From the NCBI GenBank assembly GCA_910577015.1, contig CAJTKU010000003.1:210422-274421 (forward strand): 64,000 nucleotides of DNA, in the 5' to 3' direction. Positions 62,691 to 64,000 of this stretch are shown here, in pieces. The position numbers and the translations under genes are program-made. The notes below the pieces were generated by a model, which saw only the letters and a program-made list of their open reading frames with translations, was not told the DNA's origin and made no database searches. This DNA comes from an uncultured Lachnospiraceae bacterium (lineage in GTDB: Bacteria > Bacillota > Clostridia > Lachnospirales > Lachnospiraceae). Each line of letters begins with the position of its first letter. Position 1 is the first letter of the stretch.

Positions 62691-63840
62691 GAAACATTGT
62701 GGCAATTCTTTCCGGATAGGAAAATTTCTCTTTTATAATAGCGTAAGAATTTTGTTGAATCCGAATGCGTTCCTCTTCGTGGGAAAGATAGTAATCGGCT
62801 TTCTCCACAGCGTCTTCCACACTCCCGTAACATACGATACTGGCGCCGGGACTGAAGTAGTCTGCAAGCTCCGGCTGCGCATTGCTGAGCAAAAATCCGC
62901 CGGAACCTATAATATCCAGCATCCTGAGCGGGATACCGGAGCGGATTCCGCGCGCGGTGGGGCAGAGGTTGATTTTACTCAGCCGGAATACCTTTGGCAT
63001 CTCTATGGAATAAGTAACAGGTCCTTTGAACGGGACTTCGGAAAGTTGTTCGTTCCGCTCGTCGGAGTACAGATGGACATTGCAGAAACGGTTTAACAGC
63101 CTAAGCAGGATAATGCGTTCATTGTGGGTAATCTGGTTGGTGATGCAGAGTGAGAGCGCCGCTTTGTTAATTCCCTCTTCCTCGCCTGAATGATAAACGA
63201 TTCCCTGTTTCGTAAGGGTATCGTTGATACGGCGAAGGAGAGCGTCATCAATCACGTCATCCAGAAGAGGAAATCCCACAAGTTTAAACTGTGCGTCCGT
63301 CAGGGCATTGATGTAGCCGATGGTATATTCGTCCTGACAGGATAAAATCTTTTTTAAAGGAGACTGGTATAATCGTCCGACAAAGGAAACATCACAGGAA
63401 AAACGTTTCCGGTCCGCCTCTGTTATAGGGATGGCGGAAAGTCTTTCCGTGTTTACTGCAAGCGGCAGATGGTAAACATTCTGAACTCCCAGATTATGAA
63501 ATTCTTCCACTTCCGCTTTGTCGAACAGGAAAAGATAACTGGTAGGATGTGTATAGTACTCAGGATGGTCCTTGGAAATAGGGCTGTCATAGGACCAGGC
63601 AAGATACTTGATATGGTTTTCATAACAGACTCTGGCAAGCAGGGGATGAAAATTGGTGCTCATCACGCACCCGTAGTCCCCCTCTTTTAAGTGTGCCGTA
63701 ACATACTTTTCAAAATAATCATCCTCTGTGGGATTAGGGCGTGGGTAGACCAGATTTTTACAGTGATGCCCCATCCTTGTCAGATAAGTAATGAGGTCCG
63801 GCTGGATATAAGAACCAAAGTCGTGTAAAAGTATGTTCAT
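62674..63840 (-). CDS. CgeB-like glycosyltransferase
   Basis: 388 residues: N-terminal half like DUF3880 (MNILLHDFGSYIQPDLITYLTRMGHHC; VMSTNFHPLLARVCYENHIKYLAWSYDSP) and C-terminal glycosyl transferase (CDVSFVGRLYQSP; INLCPTARGIRSGIPLRMLDIIGSGGFLLSNAQPELADYFSPGASIVCYGS), the GT-B layout of spore-maturation CgeB proteins, which also occur in flagellin glycosylation clusters. ATG 63840 on the minus strand with AAGGAG upstream. Beside flagellin, it may glycosylate it (inference). Confidence 0.85.
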   Translation of the reverse strand: MNILLHDFGSYIQPDLITYLTRMGHHCKNLVYPRPNPTEDDYFEKYVTAHLKEGDYGCVMSTNFHPLLARVCYENHIKYLAWSYDSPISKDHPEYYTHPTSYLFLFDKAEVEEFHNLGVQNVYHLPLAVNTERLSAIPITEADRKRFSCDVSFVGRLYQSPLKKILSCQDEYTIGYINALTDAQFKLVGFPLLDDVIDDALLRRINDTLTKQGIVYHSGEEEGINKAALSLCITNQITHNERIILLRLLNRFCNVHLYSDERNEQLSEVPFKGPVTYSIEMPKVFRLSKINLCPTARGIRSGIPLRMLDIIGSGGFLLSNAQPELADYFSPGASIVCYGSVEDAVEKADYYLSHEEERIRIQQNSYAIIKEKFSYPERIATMFQTAGL

Positions 63841-63888
63841 GCTGGGGGCTCCTTGCTGGCGGTATAATATTAGGTAAACATTTTAATC

Positions 63889-63917
63889 ATTGTAGCATAT
63901 TTAAAGCCCTGTGAAAA
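63889..63917 (-). promoter_or_regulatory. Sigma-A promoter for the CgeB-like gene
   Basis: On the minus strand TTTTCA (63917-63912), 17-base spacer, TACAAT (63894-63889). About 50 bases before ATG 63840. Nothing else was recognised from 63918 to the window end. Confidence 0.55.
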
Positions 63918-64000
63918 GCGGTTTAGTATACTACGATTCCGTATTTTGTAGGATTACAATACATGTGTTACAACTGAATAAATTAAAGACGGAAATACCT

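Overview
The window looks like chromosome of a flagellated, low-to-mid GC Gram-positive of the class Clostridia, most likely a gut Lachnospiraceae relative of Roseburia, Eubacterium or Clostridium cluster XIVa. The grounds are a SAM-I riboswitch on metK, strong AGGAGG ribosome binding sites, GTG/TTG starts, consensus sigma-A promoters, the order flgM-flgN-flgK-flgL-fliW-csrA known from Firmicutes, two tandem flgK genes, and a short flagellin opening MVVQHNLTAMN. No species can be named from sequence alone.

Region 1 (1-25,900) is housekeeping. It holds a truncated Y-family polymerase, a LysM/G5/M23 cell-wall peptidase, murA, riboswitch-controlled metK, a Phd-Doc toxin-antitoxin pair, an esterase, an ABC exporter, dnaE, pfkA, an rRNA methyltransferase and proC. 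A SleB-type hydrolase, nfeD with an SPFH protein, argF, birA, a small DUF protein, coaX, dusB, an unknown gene, greA and lysS follow. Two very long near-perfect hairpins (about 200 nt each) sit just before the sleB-like gene and before argF.

Region 2 (25,900-30,800) is AT-rich and accessory. Downstream of lysS are a tandem 11-bp repeat, a frameshifted XRE regulator, small ORFs, a helix-turn-helix protein, an AlbA_2/RecG-like ATPase, a probable AbiEii remnant and a membrane-anchored protein made of about 13 YDENGN-type repeats. It reads as the decayed scar of a mobile element or defence cargo.

Region 3 (30,900-46,100) carries signalling and flagellar genes: a hybrid histidine kinase, a lone receiver, a chemoreceptor with almost no ectodomain, then flgM, flgN, flgK1, flgK2, an enlarged flgL, fliW, csrA, a coiled-coil gene built from 42-nt tandem repeats, flaG, fliD, fliS and a fliT-like gene. 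Sigma-D (sigma-28) type promoters are visible before flgM, flaG and fliC.

Region 4 (46,185-61,024) is a 13-gene island lying between fliT and fliC. It encodes a divergent ribulose-phosphate epimerase, TarI-like and TarJ-like enzymes (a CDP-ribitol route), a TagD-like cytidylyltransferase (CDP-glycerol), a LicD-family phosphotransferase, three transferase-like proteins of which two resemble TagF, a glutaminase-less asparagine-synthetase domain, a DUF362 protein, an SGNH hydrolase, a beta-propeller and a DXD glycosyltransferase. Four of these proteins open with a similar short Rossmann-like module. The likeliest reading (inference) is polyol-phosphate decoration of flagellin or of a linked surface glycan. 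Flagellin follows, with a leader hairpin presenting GGA, as expected for FliW-CsrA control, and then two glycosyltransferase-like genes in convergent orientation.
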